In this document: in pieces, positions 24,751 through 33,577 of the stretch
Position numbering within the stretch: position 1 is the first letter of the stretch
Layout: every line of letters begins with the position of its first letter
NCBI GenBank assembly: GCA_051955985.1
Contig: JBQCGD010000052.1
Span: 1 to 64,000 of the forward strand
Direction of reading: 5' to 3'
Origin: DATKPA01 sp051955985
Lineage (GTDB): Bacteria > Planctomycetota > Phycisphaerae > WQYP01
DNA length: 64,000 bases
Notes under the pieces: generated by a model
The model's database searches: none
What the model saw: only the letters and a program-made list of their open reading frames with translations
What the model was told of the DNA's origin: nothing
Position numbers and translations under genes: made by a program

Positions 24751-26334
24751 GTGACGCTAGAGACTGCGGCTGCGCCGACGACAAAGTCTGCGGAATTGGC
24801 GAAATCGGAACCGTGCATCATCACGATTTTCGGGGCGACGGGGGACTTGATGCAGCGGAAGCTGATGCCGGCGATTTACAACCTGACGCGCGATGGGTTG
24901 CTGCATGAGAACACGGTGGTGGTGGGGTTTGCGCGGCGGCCGAAGACGGATGAGCAGTTCCGGGCGGAGATGCTGGAGGGGGTAAGCAAGTTTTCGCGGA
25001 CGAAACCGGTGGATCAGGGGATCTGGGAGAAGGTGGCGGCGAAGCTGTTTTACCACCAGAGCACGTTCGAGGATGCGAAGGGGTATGAATCGCTGGCGGA
25101 GCGGTTCAAGGAACTGGACAAGAAGTTCAATACGGGCGGGCGGCGGCTTTACTATTTGTCGACGAGTCCGTCGGAGTTTGCGCCGATCGTGACGAACCTG
25201 GGGAATGCGGGGCTGGGGAATATTGATCCGTTTTCGCCGAAGGCGTGGCGGCGGATTATTGTGGAGAAGCCATTTGGGCGGGACCTGGCGACGGCGAAGC
25301 AACTGAACCAGGATGTGTCGCGGGTGTTTGATGAATCGCAGGTGTTCCGCATCGATCATTACCTGGGCAAGCAGACGGTGCAGAACATGCTGGTGTTCCG
25401 GTTTGCCAACGGGATTTTTGAGCCGATCTGGAACCGGAATTACGTGGATCATGTGCAGATCACGGTGAGCGAGGCGATCGGGGTGGAGGGGCGCGGGCCG
25501 TACTACGAGGTGTCGGGGGCGTTGCGGGACATGGTGCAGAATCATTTGATGCAGTTGATGACGCTGACGGCGATGGAGCCGCCGGTGGGGCTGGATGCGA
25601 ATGCGATTCGTGATGAGAAGGTGAAGGTGCTGCGGTCGGTGCAGCCGCTGTCGCGGGAGGAGGTGGCGCGGCGGACGGTGCGGGGGCAGTATGTGGCAGC
25701 GCGGATCGGGGGGAAGCCGGTGAATGGGTATCGGCAGGAGGAGCGGGTGGATCCGTCGTCGGAGACGGAGACGTTTGCGGCGGTGAAGCTGTTTATTGAT
25801 AACTGGCGGTGGAAGGGGGTGCCGTTTTACCTGCGTTCGGGGAAACGGTTGCCGAAGCAGGTGTCGGAGATTTCGATTCACTTCAAGGGGGCGCCGGGGG
25901 TGCTGTTCGGGGCGGACGGGAGCAACAAGGAGCCGTTGACGCACAATATCCTGGTGCTGCGGGTGCAGCCGAATGAGGGGATTTCGCTGTTGATCAATGC
26001 GAAGACGCCGGGGACGGTGACGCGGATTGCGCCGGCGCACATGGATTTCAATTACGACGTGGCGTTTGGGAGTTACTCGCCGGAGGCGTATGAGCGGTTG
26101 CTGCTGGATGCGATCCTGGGAGATCCGACGCTGTTTATCCGGAATGACGAGGTGGAGGGGGCGTGGCGGATTATTGATTCGATCGAGACGGTGTGGGCGA
26201 CGGGGACGCCGTCGCTGGCGTTTTATCCGGCGGGGACGTGGGGGCCGGCAGAGGCGAATACGCTGCTGGGACGGGAGGGGCGGCATTGGACGGGGCAGAC
26301 GGATGCGCGGCCGCTGTCGCTGGAGGAGGAGTGA
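24751..26334 (+). CDS. zwf: Glucose-6-phosphate 1-dehydrogenase
   Basis: A 527-residue enzyme that oxidises glucose 6-phosphate to 6-phosphogluconolactone with NADP+, the entry step of the oxidative pentose phosphate pathway. The coenzyme-binding GATGDL is at 28-33, and the active-site signature RIDHYLGKQTVQN has His203 as the expected substrate-binding histidine. GKRLPKQVSEI and the C-terminal WRIIDSIE region are typical. GTG 24751 is chosen because AAGGAG lies 7 bases upstream; earlier in-frame TTG codons do not fit. It follows lhr on the same strand. A hairpin element (locus 2) lies just after the stop and may mark the end of the transcript. Confidence 0.95.
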   Translation: MTLETAAAPTTKSAELAKSEPCIITIFGATGDLMQRKLMPAIYNLTRDGLLHENTVVVGFARRPKTDEQFRAEMLEGVSKFSRTKPVDQGIWEKVAAKLFYHQSTFEDAKGYESLAERFKELDKKFNTGGRRLYYLSTSPSEFAPIVTNLGNAGLGNIDPFSPKAWRRIIVEKPFGRDLATAKQLNQDVSRVFDESQVFRIDHYLGKQTVQNMLVFRFANGIFEPIWNRNYVDHVQITVSEAIGVEGRGPYYEVSGALRDMVQNHLMQLMTLTAMEPPVGLDANAIRDEKVKVLRSVQPLSREEVARRTVRGQYVAARIGGKPVNGYRQEERVDPSSETETFAAVKLFIDNWRWKGVPFYLRSGKRLPKQVSEISIHFKGAPGVLFGADGSNKEPLTHNILVLRVQPNEGISLLINAKTPGTVTRIAPAHMDFNYDVAFGSYSPEAYERLLLDAILGDPTLFIRNDEVEGAWRIIDSIETVWATGTPSLAFYPAGTWGPAEANTLLGREGRHWTGQTDARPLSLEEE

Positions 26335-26352
26335 GCGGGGGTGGGGGGGAGT

Positions 26353-26402
26353 CCGCCAAGTGTGGGTACGTCATTGGCGGCCTGTCGTTTTTGGGCTGAA
26401 AA
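26353..26402. repeat. Hairpin-core element, locus 2 (inverted orientation)
   Basis: CCGCCAA (26353-26359) pairs with TTGGCGG (26374-26380) around the 14-base loop GTGTGGGTACGTCA, the reverse complement of the loop at 56612-56625. The core TTTTTGGGCTGAAAA (26388-26402) is the reverse complement of a one-base variant of the locus 1 and 3 core. It lies between the convergent zwf and aldo/keto reductase genes. Confidence 0.85.
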
Positions 26403-26447
26403 TGAGGGTGGGGCCTTACCCAGATTACCAATGGGGTCGGCATCGGG

Positions 26448-27395
26448 TCAGTGCTGGGCTTTTCGGGGGATGAAACCGGGGACGCCGGTGTTGACGACAT
26501 CATTGAGCCGGACACGTTGAGTGATGCCTTCATTGATTTCGCGGATGGCGTCTTCGGGGAGGGGGGAGATGTCGAAATTTTCGCGGATGCGGCTGGGGGT
26601 TTTGGAGGTGGTGAGGAGGGCGGTTCCGCGCTGGATGGCCCAGGCGAGGAGGACCTGGGCGGGGGTTTTGTGGGTTCGTGAGGCGATGGAGGTGATGACC
26701 GGGTCGTCGAGCACGCGGGGCTCGCTGGCGTGTCCAAGTGGGGCAAATGCCTGGAATACGATTCCGTTGGCTTTGCAGTAGTCGAGGAGTTCCCATTCAG
26801 GGAGATAGGGATGGGACTCGACGTGGACGACGGCGGGCTTGATGCGGGCGGCCTCGACGATTTCTTTTGTTTGCTTGAGGCCGACGTCGGAGAGGCCGAT
26901 GGCTTTGCACCGGCTCTGATCGACGAGGCTTTCGAGGGCTCGCCATGTGTCGAGGAGCGTGGTGGATTTGTCGTAGATGACGTTGCCGCTGGCGTCGCGC
27001 GGGTCCTGATTGTCTCCGGGCTGGAAAGCGAAGGGGGTGTGGATGAGATAGAGATCGATGTAGTCGAGCTGGAGCTTTTGGAGGCTGGCGTCAAAGGCAG
27101 GTTTGACGCGTTCGGGGCGGTGGTTGGTGTTCCAGAGCTTGGTGATGACGAAGAGATCCTCGCGTTTGATCGTGCCTGCATCGAAGACATCGCGCATGGC
27201 TTCGCCGACTTCTTTTTCGGTGCGATAGCGTTCGGCGGTGTCGAGGAGGCGGAAACCGGTTTCGAGGGCGACCTTGGTGGCGTTTTTTGTGGCGACGGGG
27301 TCGGGGATGAGGGTGCCGAAGCCGAGGGCGGGGATGGCTCCGGCGTCGGTGTTGAGGGGGATTTTGGTGTAGCGGAGGTCGTTGGGATTGGCCAT
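26448..27395 (-). CDS. Aldo/keto reductase
   Basis: A 315-residue (alpha/beta)8-barrel NADPH-dependent carbonyl reductase. The catalytic tetrad is complete: Asp52 and Tyr57 in LLDTAERYRTE, Lys86 in VITKLWN and His119 in YLIHTP. The C-terminal nucleotide-binding motif (TTSKTPSRIREN) is present. The family reduces aldehydes and ketones or sugar derivatives, and the substrate cannot be predicted. A NIPSNAP, an SDR and an NTF2-like gene follow upstream on the same strand, an assortment often seen in small detoxification or secondary-metabolism clusters. Confidence 0.93.
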   Translation of the reverse strand: MANPNDLRYTKIPLNTDAGAIPALGFGTLIPDPVATKNATKVALETGFRLLDTAERYRTEKEVGEAMRDVFDAGTIKREDLFVITKLWNTNHRPERVKPAFDASLQKLQLDYIDLYLIHTPFAFQPGDNQDPRDASGNVIYDKSTTLLDTWRALESLVDQSRCKAIGLSDVGLKQTKEIVEAARIKPAVVHVESHPYLPEWELLDYCKANGIVFQAFAPLGHASEPRVLDDPVITSIASRTHKTPAQVLLAWAIQRGTALLTTSKTPSRIRENFDISPLPEDAIREINEGITQRVRLNDVVNTGVPGFIPRKAQH

Positions 27396-27488
27396 TGTGC
27401 CGCTCCTTGGGTTGGGGGGTGAGGTGTTGTTTGGGTTCGCGACTACTTCCGGACTGATTGGGCGCGTCGCGGAGGGGGCTGCGTCGCT

Positions 27489-27890
27489 TTATTTCAGCGC
27501 GGAGAAGGAAGTCGGATCCATGAAGTAGCGGTCGATGTGATTGACGAGGGGGCCATCGACTTCGGAGTCGGCCTTTACCTTTCTCCAGTCGGGGTCGGCC
27601 TGGAAAGCGGCCCAATTGGCCTCGGCTTCTTCGCGGCTGGGATGTTCGAGGATGTAGACGAGCATGTTCTGCGACGCGGGCTGGGCCTGCGGCTGCCAGT
27701 AACCGATGCTTTTCATGTTGTGGCGTCGGAAGAGGGCATCGGTGTGATCGCGGAAGCGTGCGATGAGCGCCTGCAATTTGCCGTCGTTGGCGTGATAGAG
27801 GCGCAATTCGTAAACGTTTTGCGGCGCACCAGTATCAGGGCGTGTGCGGGGGTTTGAGGATTGATCTGCGGTTGATTGGATCGAACTCAT
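27489..27890 (-). CDS. NIPSNAP family protein
   Basis: A 133-residue protein with the ferredoxin-like dimeric alpha-beta barrel of NIPSNAP proteins: YELRLYHANDGKLQALIARF at the start and YILEHPSREEAEANWAAFQADPDW at the end match the family. The first 25 residues are Ser/Thr/Pro-rich and probably disordered. Bacterial members have no settled function; they are related in fold to small monooxygenases and EthD-like proteins. It lies between the aldo/keto reductase and SDR genes on the same strand and is probably part of the same transcription unit. Confidence 0.85.
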   Translation of the reverse strand: MSSIQSTADQSSNPRTRPDTGAPQNVYELRLYHANDGKLQALIARFRDHTDALFRRHNMKSIGYWQPQAQPASQNMLVYILEHPSREEAEANWAAFQADPDWRKVKADSEVDGPLVNHIDRYFMDPTSFSALK

Positions 27891-27908
27891 GGGGAAATGT
27901 CCTTTTGG

Positions 27909-28628
27909 TTACCAGCGGCCGAGGTGCGCGCCGCCGTCGACGTGGAGGATGTGGCCGGTAATGGTTTGAGCGTCGGTGAGAAAGAGGACGGCGTCGGCGA
28001 TTTCGCCGGGGGTGGAGGGTTGGCCCATGGGGGAAAGGTCGCGCATGACGGATTCGGGGGTGTCTTGATGGAGAGGCGTTTCGACGACGCCGGGGGCGAC
28101 GGCGTTGAAGCGGATGCCGTCTTTGGCGTACTCCATGGCAAGGTGGCGGGTGATAGTATCGAGGCCGCCCTTGGTAATCATGGGGACGGAGGCGGTGACG
28201 CCGCGGATGGGGGTGGTGGCAAGTGCAGCGGTGATGGTGGTGATGCTGCCACGGGTCCTGGTGGCGAGCATGTGTTTGACGACAAGCTGCGTGAGGTGAA
28301 GGAAACCCTGGAGATTGGTGGAGGCGAGGGCGAGGAAATCGTCGGTGGTGTAGTCGGTAAAGGGCTTCGCGAAGAAGATGCCGGCGTTGTTGACGAGGAT
28401 ATCGATGGTGTTGAACCGGGAGCGGGCGGTTTCGACGATTTGCAGGGCAGTGGCGGGGTGGCCGATGTCGCCAGGAACGAGCGCGACGCGGGAGGAGGGG
28501 GCGAGTTTTGAGGCGGAGAAATCGCGTGCGTTGGCGACGAGGTTAAAGCCGCGTTGGGCGAAGGCGTCAACGATGGCGGCACCGATGCCCTGGGAGGCAC
28601 CGGTCACGATGGCGGTTTTCGGGGGCAT
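27909..28628 (-). CDS. Short-chain dehydrogenase/reductase with altered active site
   Basis: A 239-residue Rossmann-fold SDR. The cofactor motif TGASQGIG (9-16), NNAG (80-83), the Asn of STNLQG and the C-terminal VDGGAHLG are all in place. The usual YxxxK is not: Lys153 is present but the Tyr position (149) is Pro, in SVPMITKGG, and the catalytic Ser position falls in TITAALA with no Ser. It probably still binds NAD(P), but standard SDR catalysis is doubtful, so a regulatory, scaffolding or atypical enzymatic role is possible. The start ATG 28628 is close to the NTF2-like gene upstream. Confidence 0.88.
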   Translation of the reverse strand: MPPKTAIVTGASQGIGAAIVDAFAQRGFNLVANARDFSASKLAPSSRVALVPGDIGHPATALQIVETARSRFNTIDILVNNAGIFFAKPFTDYTTDDFLALASTNLQGFLHLTQLVVKHMLATRTRGSITTITAALATTPIRGVTASVPMITKGGLDTITRHLAMEYAKDGIRFNAVAPGVVETPLHQDTPESVMRDLSPMGQPSTPGEIADAVLFLTDAQTITGHILHVDGGAHLGRW

Positions 28629-28637
28629 GGGATGAGC

Positions 28638-29003
28638 TCAGTGTTCGCCGTCGTAGAAGAACTGTTCGCGGGTGATCTTGTCATTTTTGACGGTGTAGAT
28701 GGCGATTTCTTCGCGTGTGACGCGTTTGCCGGTGGCCTTGGGGGTGATGTCGAGGGTGAAGTAGACGGTGAACTGGTCGGGGTTGGCGTCGTTGAAGAAG
28801 GGGCCGGCGACGGTTTCGCCGTTGAAGACTTTGTCGGAGACCCAGTCTTCGGATTTTTTGATGACGGGCGCCTGGCCTGCGGTTTCGGCGCCGTCGCCTT
28901 CGACGGAGATGATGTCGGGGGCGTACATGGTGCGCATGACGTCGAAGTTTTTGCCTTGGCGGCAGAGGTCGACGAACTGGCGGGCGGTGGATTGCAGGCT
29001 CAT
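28638..29003 (-). CDS. SnoaL/NTF2-like protein
   Basis: A 121-residue small cone-shaped alpha-beta protein of the NTF2-like/SnoaL superfamily. Helical MSLQSTARQFVDLCRQGKNF is followed by MRTMYAPDIISVEG and a curved sheet ending in KITREQFFYDGEH, as in ketosteroid isomerase-like domains. Proteins of this type act as isomerases, hydrolases or ligand binders, and no specific function can be assigned. ATG 29003 has AAGGAG 7 bases upstream. It is the first gene of a likely NTF2-SDR-NIPSNAP-aldo/keto reductase unit. Confidence 0.85.
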   Translation of the reverse strand: MSLQSTARQFVDLCRQGKNFDVMRTMYAPDIISVEGDGAETAGQAPVIKKSEDWVSDKVFNGETVAGPFFNDANPDQFTVYFTLDITPKATGKRVTREEIAIYTVKNDKITREQFFYDGEH

Positions 29004-29155
29004 GCGGGCTCCTTCGGGTTGAGGGATTTGAATGTGTAGCAGTGTACTTGAATGGAGTTCAGGTATGGTGAAGAAAAGCGAGAGGAATTTTGGATGAGCA
29101 GAGCTGGGTTGGTGGCCAGAGGAGATTCGAGGGCGGCGGGAGCGCGGGCCGCGTA

Positions 29156-29491
29156 TCAGTGGTGCATCACTGAGCTGCCGACGAGGATGACACCGCAAAT
29201 GATGAGGCAGAGGATGATGGCGACGGCGGAGATGATGAAGGGGGCGAGGAGGATGCCGGCGGCGTAGCCGTGGCGTTTGAAACGGAGGGAGATGTAGGTG
29301 GCGATGGCGAAGAGGATGAGGATGGGGAGGAGGCCGAGGAGGGTGCTTTGGGTGATGTTGAAGATGTAGGCGCCGAGGGCGGCGGAGAGGCCGCCGGCGA
29401 AGGAGCCGGCGAGGATGCGGAGGAAGACGTTGCGGGGGCGGTTTTTGTCGGGCGGGGTGGGGGTTTGGTAGTTGAGAGGGGGGTGGGACAT
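29156..29491 (-). CDS. Small hypothetical membrane protein
   Basis: A 111-residue protein with a polar, proline-rich N-terminus (about 20 residues) and three predicted membrane segments: about 25-45 (FLRILAGSFAGGLSAALGAYIF), 50-68 and 78-105. There is no recognised domain. A conserved RFKRHG loop joins the second and third segments. The N-terminal Pro-rich tail suggests a cytosolic start and a glycine-zipper first helix. It lies on the same strand as the CPBP protease gene upstream. Confidence 0.65.
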   Translation of the reverse strand: MSHPPLNYQTPTPPDKNRPRNVFLRILAGSFAGGLSAALGAYIFNITQSTLLGLLPILILFAIATYISLRFKRHGYAAGILLAPFIISAVAIILCLIICGVILVGSSVMHH

Positions 29492-29604
29492 TGGGGCCTC
29501 GTTGGAAGGGGCGGATGCAAGGAGTTATATGCGGGGTTCGCGACGACGCAAGCGTGGTTTGGGGATATTGGAGTTGTGCGAGGGGATTTACTCGTTCGCA
29601 CTTC

Positions 29605-29629
29605 GCCGACGCCCCCCCGGGGCGGCGGC
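29605..29629. repeat. GC-rich palindrome, GCCGACGCC family
   Basis: GCCGACGCCCC (29605-29615) pairs with GGGGCGGCGGC (29619-29629) with one mismatch. It lies 6 bases from the stop of the CPBP gene. Confidence 0.6.
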
Positions 29630-29634
29630 TCCAC

Positions 29635-30435
29635 TTAGTGGAGGTGGGTGAAGGCGACGACGATGAGGTCGTAGGTGGTGTGGGTGCCGACGGCGATGCC
29701 GAAGCCACGGTAGATGAAGATGCCGGCGAGGTAGACGCCCATGGCGGAGCGGAAGGTGAAGGTGGCGAGGTTGAAGGGTTCGTTGCCGAGGTAGTGGTAG
29801 GCGGCGAAGAGGATGGCGGAGGCGAGGATGATGATGGGGATGGCGGTCTGGACTTTGAGTTCGAAGATGTCGATGAGGATGATGTTGAGGAGGATGATGG
29901 CGATGAGGCGGAAGAGGAGTTCTTCGTAGAGGCCGGCGCCGATGGAGAGGACGACTTCTGTTTGCCAGGGGAGCTGGCTGGCGTGTGCAAGCGGGGGGGA
30001 GGCGGCCTGGAGGTAGGCAGCGGCGGCGGAGGTGTGGCGGAGGACGGCGAGTCCGATGACGAAGATGGGGATGGCCCAGAGGATGGATTCGCCGAACATG
30101 CCGGCGTAGAGTTTTGGCTCGAAGATCCAGGGGTCTTTTCGGGCGAGGTGCCAGAAGAAGAGGATGGCGACGACGGCGAGCGGGGGGAGGATATTGCCGA
30201 CGCCACCGAAGAGGGCAAAGAATTTGAGCATGAGGACGAAGGCGACGACCTGAGGGCCGTAGTTGGGGACGCCAGCGGGGGTGGTCTGGGGGTACCAGGG
30301 GTGGAGGGTGGAGGCGATCTGGTAGATGAGGAGGAGTGGGAGGATGAAGATAAGGCACTGGAGGGGCTGGTGGACGCGATGGACGTAGCTCTTTCCGGAG
30401 CCGAGTTGGAGCCAGTCGGTGCGCTTGCGGGGCAT
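29635..30435 (-). CDS. CPBP family intramembrane metalloprotease
   Basis: A 266-residue polytopic membrane protein of the CPBP/Abi (CAAX protease-like) family. The first catalytic motif EELLFR (EExxxR) lies in GLYEELLFRLIAI, the second His is in FAAYHYLG and the third is in GTHTTYDLIV. About six to seven membrane helices are evident. Members cleave within the membrane or act in prenyl-protein processing, bacteriocin immunity or anchoring; the substrate here is unknown. It is one of two CPBP genes in the window, the other being broken (37635-38405). Confidence 0.85.
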   Translation of the reverse strand: MPRKRTDWLQLGSGKSYVHRVHQPLQCLIFILPLLLIYQIASTLHPWYPQTTPAGVPNYGPQVVAFVLMLKFFALFGGVGNILPPLAVVAILFFWHLARKDPWIFEPKLYAGMFGESILWAIPIFVIGLAVLRHTSAAAAYLQAASPPLAHASQLPWQTEVVLSIGAGLYEELLFRLIAIILLNIILIDIFELKVQTAIPIIILASAILFAAYHYLGNEPFNLATFTFRSAMGVYLAGIFIYRGFGIAVGTHTTYDLIVVAFTHLH

Positions 30436-30536
30436 AGGCGGTGGTCAACGTTAGGGGTTGGGGTACGTGTCAGAAGGGGTATGGTAGCGGGGGAGGGGCG
30501 AATGATAAATAAGGCGCGGGGGGGTGAGGGGTTGAG

Positions 30537-30560
30537 TGGTTAATTAGTTAATTGGTTAAG
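30537..30560. repeat. Octamer array T(G/A)GTTAA(T/G) x3
   Basis: Units TGGTTAAT, TAGTTAAT and TGGTTAAG in the spacer upstream of the CPBP gene. It is an AT-rich member of the short-unit array class. Confidence 0.7.
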
Positions 30561-30604
30561 TGGGGAGCGCGGGGGGTGCAATGTGTTTTTGCTTGTCCGT
30601 GAGG

Positions 30605-30639
30605 CATGCTTATGGCCCCGAGGTTGGGCCATAAGCATG
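30605..30639. repeat. Perfect 14-bp stem-loop
   Basis: CATGCTTATGGCCC (30605-30618) and GGGCCATAAGCATG (30626-30639) pair perfectly around a 7-base loop. It lies 27 bases after the M16 peptidase stop. There is no T-run, so it is not a typical terminator, but it could block 3' exonucleases on the M16 transcript or be a dispersed repeat. Confidence 0.7.
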
Positions 30640-30665
30640 GCACCCGCACCCGAAATTTGGCCGCG

Positions 30666-33431
30666 TTATTCCTGGTCGGGGGAGTGGACTTCGACGGGGC
30701 CGAGCTTTTCGAGTTGTTGTTTGACGGCGGAGGCGGGGGCGACGACGACGATGGTCATTTTCTTTTCGTCGGCGTAGGCGTTCATGAGTTTCTGGATGTC
30801 GTCGGCGGAGACCTTGGCGATGCGTTCGGGGTAGACGTCGTAGTAGTCTGCGGGGTAGTTGTTGAGGATGGCGACGAGGCGGCGGCCGGCCTGCTGCTGG
30901 ATGGTCTGCATGGACATGAGCATCTGTCCGGCGACGCGTTTTTTGGCTTCGGAGAGTTCGGTCTCGGGGACGGGGGCGGATTTCATGTCGTCGAAGACTT
31001 TGAACATGGCTTCGATGGTGTCAGTGGTGGTTTCAAACTTGGTGCCGGTGTCGCCCTCGAAATCGCCGGCCTGGCGACCGGGTTCGAAGTAGGCGGAGAC
31101 GCCGTAGACGTAGCCTTTTTCAGCGCGGACGTACTTGCCGAGGCGGGAGTCGATGCCGCTGGAGAGGAGCTGTCCGGCGAGGGAGCCGGCGAATTTCTGG
31201 TCGCTCTGGATGTTGTAAGCGGGGTCGCCGAGGGTGATGGTGCTTTGCTTGGAGGGTGGGAAGTCGATGAGGATGACGCGGCGTTTGTCGGGGGCGGATG
31301 GGAAGTTGTAGTGGACGGCGGGGAGGTCGGTGCTGCGGAAGCCCTCGAGGAGTTTCTGGGCGGCTTTCTGGCCCTGATCGACGGTGATGTCGCCGGCGAG
31401 GATGAGGACGGCGTCCTTGGCGGAGTAGACCTGCTTGTAGAAGTTTTTGACATCATCGAGGGTGATGCTGGAGAGGGACTTGAGGGTGTCGGGGCGGCCG
31501 AGGGGGGAGTCGCCGTAGATGGCGTGGTTGAATTCACGTGAGGCGAGGGCGTTTGGGGTGTTGAGGGCGAGGCGGAGGTGGTCGAGGGATTCGTTCTTGA
31601 GGTTGTCGAACTGGGCCTTGTCGAAGGCAGGGTTGACGAGGAGGGCGTGGGTGTCTTCGAGGCCCTTGGCGAGTTGTTCGGTGAGGGCGGAGCCGGTGAT
31701 CATGGTGTTGTCGCCGCCGTCGGAGACTTCGATGGAGATGCCGCGGGATTCGAGTTCTTCGTTGAACTTGTCGTAGGTGGTGCCTTCGGGTCCGCGGCGG
31801 ACCATGCCGGCGGTGAGGCGTGCGAGGCCTTCCTTGCCGGCGGGTTCGGCGTGGGAGCCCATGCGTGTGGCGAGGGACCAGGTGACGAGTGGGATGCGGT
31901 GGTCTTCCATGACGATGACGTGGACGCCGTCGATGGTTTTTTCGACGCCTTTTTCAAAGGTGGCGTGAGGGACGGTGCCGGACATGGGGGGCTTGGCGGG
32001 GTAGTCGGCGGGGAAGTCGATTTTTTTCGCCTCGGCCTGGGCGACGGGTTGGGAAGTGGCCTGGGTGGCGGCGGGTTGGGTTGCGGGGGCTTCGGGTTTG
32101 CCGGGGACGATGGTGAGGGTGTTGGACTTGCCGGCGACGAAGTATTTTTTGGCGACGCGCTGGAGGTCGGCGGCGGTGAGGGCTTCGATGCGGGCGCGTT
32201 CAGTTTTCACGTGGTCGAGGTTGCCGCGCATCATGAGTTCGTCGCCGAGGATGGAGGCGGTGGATTCGGCGGTTTCCCAGCGGGTGGCGAGGGAGAGGCG
32301 TTCCTGCTGCTTGGCTTTTTCGAGTTCTTCGGGGGTGACGGCGGAGTCGGCGATGTCCTTGATTTGATCGAGGAGGACTTTTTCGACGGCGGCGGGGTCT
32401 TTGCCCTGGAGGAGGGTGGCTTCGACGCCCATGATGCCGCCATCTTCGAGGGGTTCGGCGATGGCATCGGCCTGGATGCAGAGGGGGTCGGCGTTGGTGA
32501 CGAGTGCGCGGGAGAGGCGTGAGGAGCGGCCGTCGCCGAGGATGGTGAGGAGGAGGCCGAGGGCGTCCTGGTCGTCGGAGACGATGGGGGGCATGGGGTA
32601 GACGATGACGATGCGCGGGAGTGGGACGCGCATCTGGACGGTTTCGCGGCGGGGCTTGGACTGGTCGGGTTCCCTGGTGACGTGGCGTTCGAGGGGTTGT
32701 CCGGCGGGGATCCAGCCGAAGTACTTGTGGACGTCGGCCTTGGTTTGATCGAGATCCATTTTGCCGGCGACGACGAGGACGGCGTTACCGGGGATGTAGT
32801 ATTTGTTGAAGAAGGCCTGGAGCTCTGGGGAGTGTGCTTCCTGGAGCTGCTGCATGTTGCCGATGGGAGTCCAGTGGTAGGGGGCGTCCTTGTAGACTTC
32901 GGCGAAGAGGGTATCCCACATGGTGCCGTAGGGCTGGTTTTGGCGCATGCGCCATTCTTCCGCGACGACGAGGCGTTCGGTGTGGAAGATCTGGGGGAGG
33001 ACCTTGAAGCTGGCCATGCGGTCGGCTTCGAGCCAGAGTGCCATGTTGGCGTAGGTGGCGGGGAGGGTGTCGTGGTATTCGGTTTTGTCGAAGGAGGTGA
33101 AGGCGTTGCAGTAGCCGCCGACGGAGCCGACGAGTTTCATGTGCTCCTGTGGTGCGACGTGGGCGGAGCCGCGGAACATCATGTGTTCGAACATGTGGGC
33201 GAAGCCCTGGCGGTCGGCGCGTTCGTCGCGGGAGCCGACGTGGTAATCGACACGGACCTGGGTGACTGGGGAGGAGGGCATGGGGGCATAGATGACGCGG
33301 AGGCCGTTGGAGAGGGTTTCGGTGTCCCAGGTGATGCCGAGCTTGTCATCGGCGCGCGAGGTGAGGGAGCAGGCGAGGGAGAGAGCGAGAGCGACGAGAG
33401 CGGGGAGGAGGGGGCGATTTTTGAGGGGCAT
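30666..33431 (-). CDS. M16 family zinc peptidase, secreted, two tandem units
   Basis: A 921-residue exported metallopeptidase. A signal peptide (MPLKNRPLLPALVALALSLA, cleavage near residue 27) is followed by an M16 catalytic domain with the inverted zinc motif HMFEH (His79, Glu82, His83) and the distal Glu in the EADRMASF region. Residues about 480-921 form a second M16 unit that lacks HxxEH, as in paired M16B peptidases where one half is structural. A Pro/Ala/Thr/Gln-rich linker (about 440-470) joins them. It probably degrades small proteins or peptides in the periplasm. It is single-gene, divergent from a membrane-protein gene. Confidence 0.92.
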   Translation of the reverse strand: MPLKNRPLLPALVALALSLACSLTSRADDKLGITWDTETLSNGLRVIYAPMPSSPVTQVRVDYHVGSRDERADRQGFAHMFEHMMFRGSAHVAPQEHMKLVGSVGGYCNAFTSFDKTEYHDTLPATYANMALWLEADRMASFKVLPQIFHTERLVVAEEWRMRQNQPYGTMWDTLFAEVYKDAPYHWTPIGNMQQLQEAHSPELQAFFNKYYIPGNAVLVVAGKMDLDQTKADVHKYFGWIPAGQPLERHVTREPDQSKPRRETVQMRVPLPRIVIVYPMPPIVSDDQDALGLLLTILGDGRSSRLSRALVTNADPLCIQADAIAEPLEDGGIMGVEATLLQGKDPAAVEKVLLDQIKDIADSAVTPEELEKAKQQERLSLATRWETAESTASILGDELMMRGNLDHVKTERARIEALTAADLQRVAKKYFVAGKSNTLTIVPGKPEAPATQPAATQATSQPVAQAEAKKIDFPADYPAKPPMSGTVPHATFEKGVEKTIDGVHVIVMEDHRIPLVTWSLATRMGSHAEPAGKEGLARLTAGMVRRGPEGTTYDKFNEELESRGISIEVSDGGDNTMITGSALTEQLAKGLEDTHALLVNPAFDKAQFDNLKNESLDHLRLALNTPNALASREFNHAIYGDSPLGRPDTLKSLSSITLDDVKNFYKQVYSAKDAVLILAGDITVDQGQKAAQKLLEGFRSTDLPAVHYNFPSAPDKRRVILIDFPPSKQSTITLGDPAYNIQSDQKFAGSLAGQLLSSGIDSRLGKYVRAEKGYVYGVSAYFEPGRQAGDFEGDTGTKFETTTDTIEAMFKVFDDMKSAPVPETELSEAKKRVAGQMLMSMQTIQQQAGRRLVAILNNYPADYYDVYPERIAKVSADDIQKLMNAYADEKKMTIVVVAPASAVKQQLEKLGPVEVHSPDQE

Positions 33432-33577
33432 GAAGAACTCCGTGAAAGGATGCAGGTGGAGATATCATAGAATTGTTTCCGCTGGTGGCAATTTGTGTTG
33501 CGGGGTTGGAAGAAATAATCATTGAAATAGGTGAGGGGGAGGCGGATAGTGGTGGGGCGAATCGGGAGGAGGCCAGC

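Noticed and set aside
29004..30218. N-terminal extension of the NTF2-like frame, Ser/Pro-rich
   Set aside because: It is antisense-type low-complexity sequence across the CPBP and small membrane protein genes; the ribosome site at ATG 29003 marks the true start.
30605..30639. Rho-independent terminator for the M16 gene
   Set aside because: No T-run on either side of the stem; kept only as a stem-loop.
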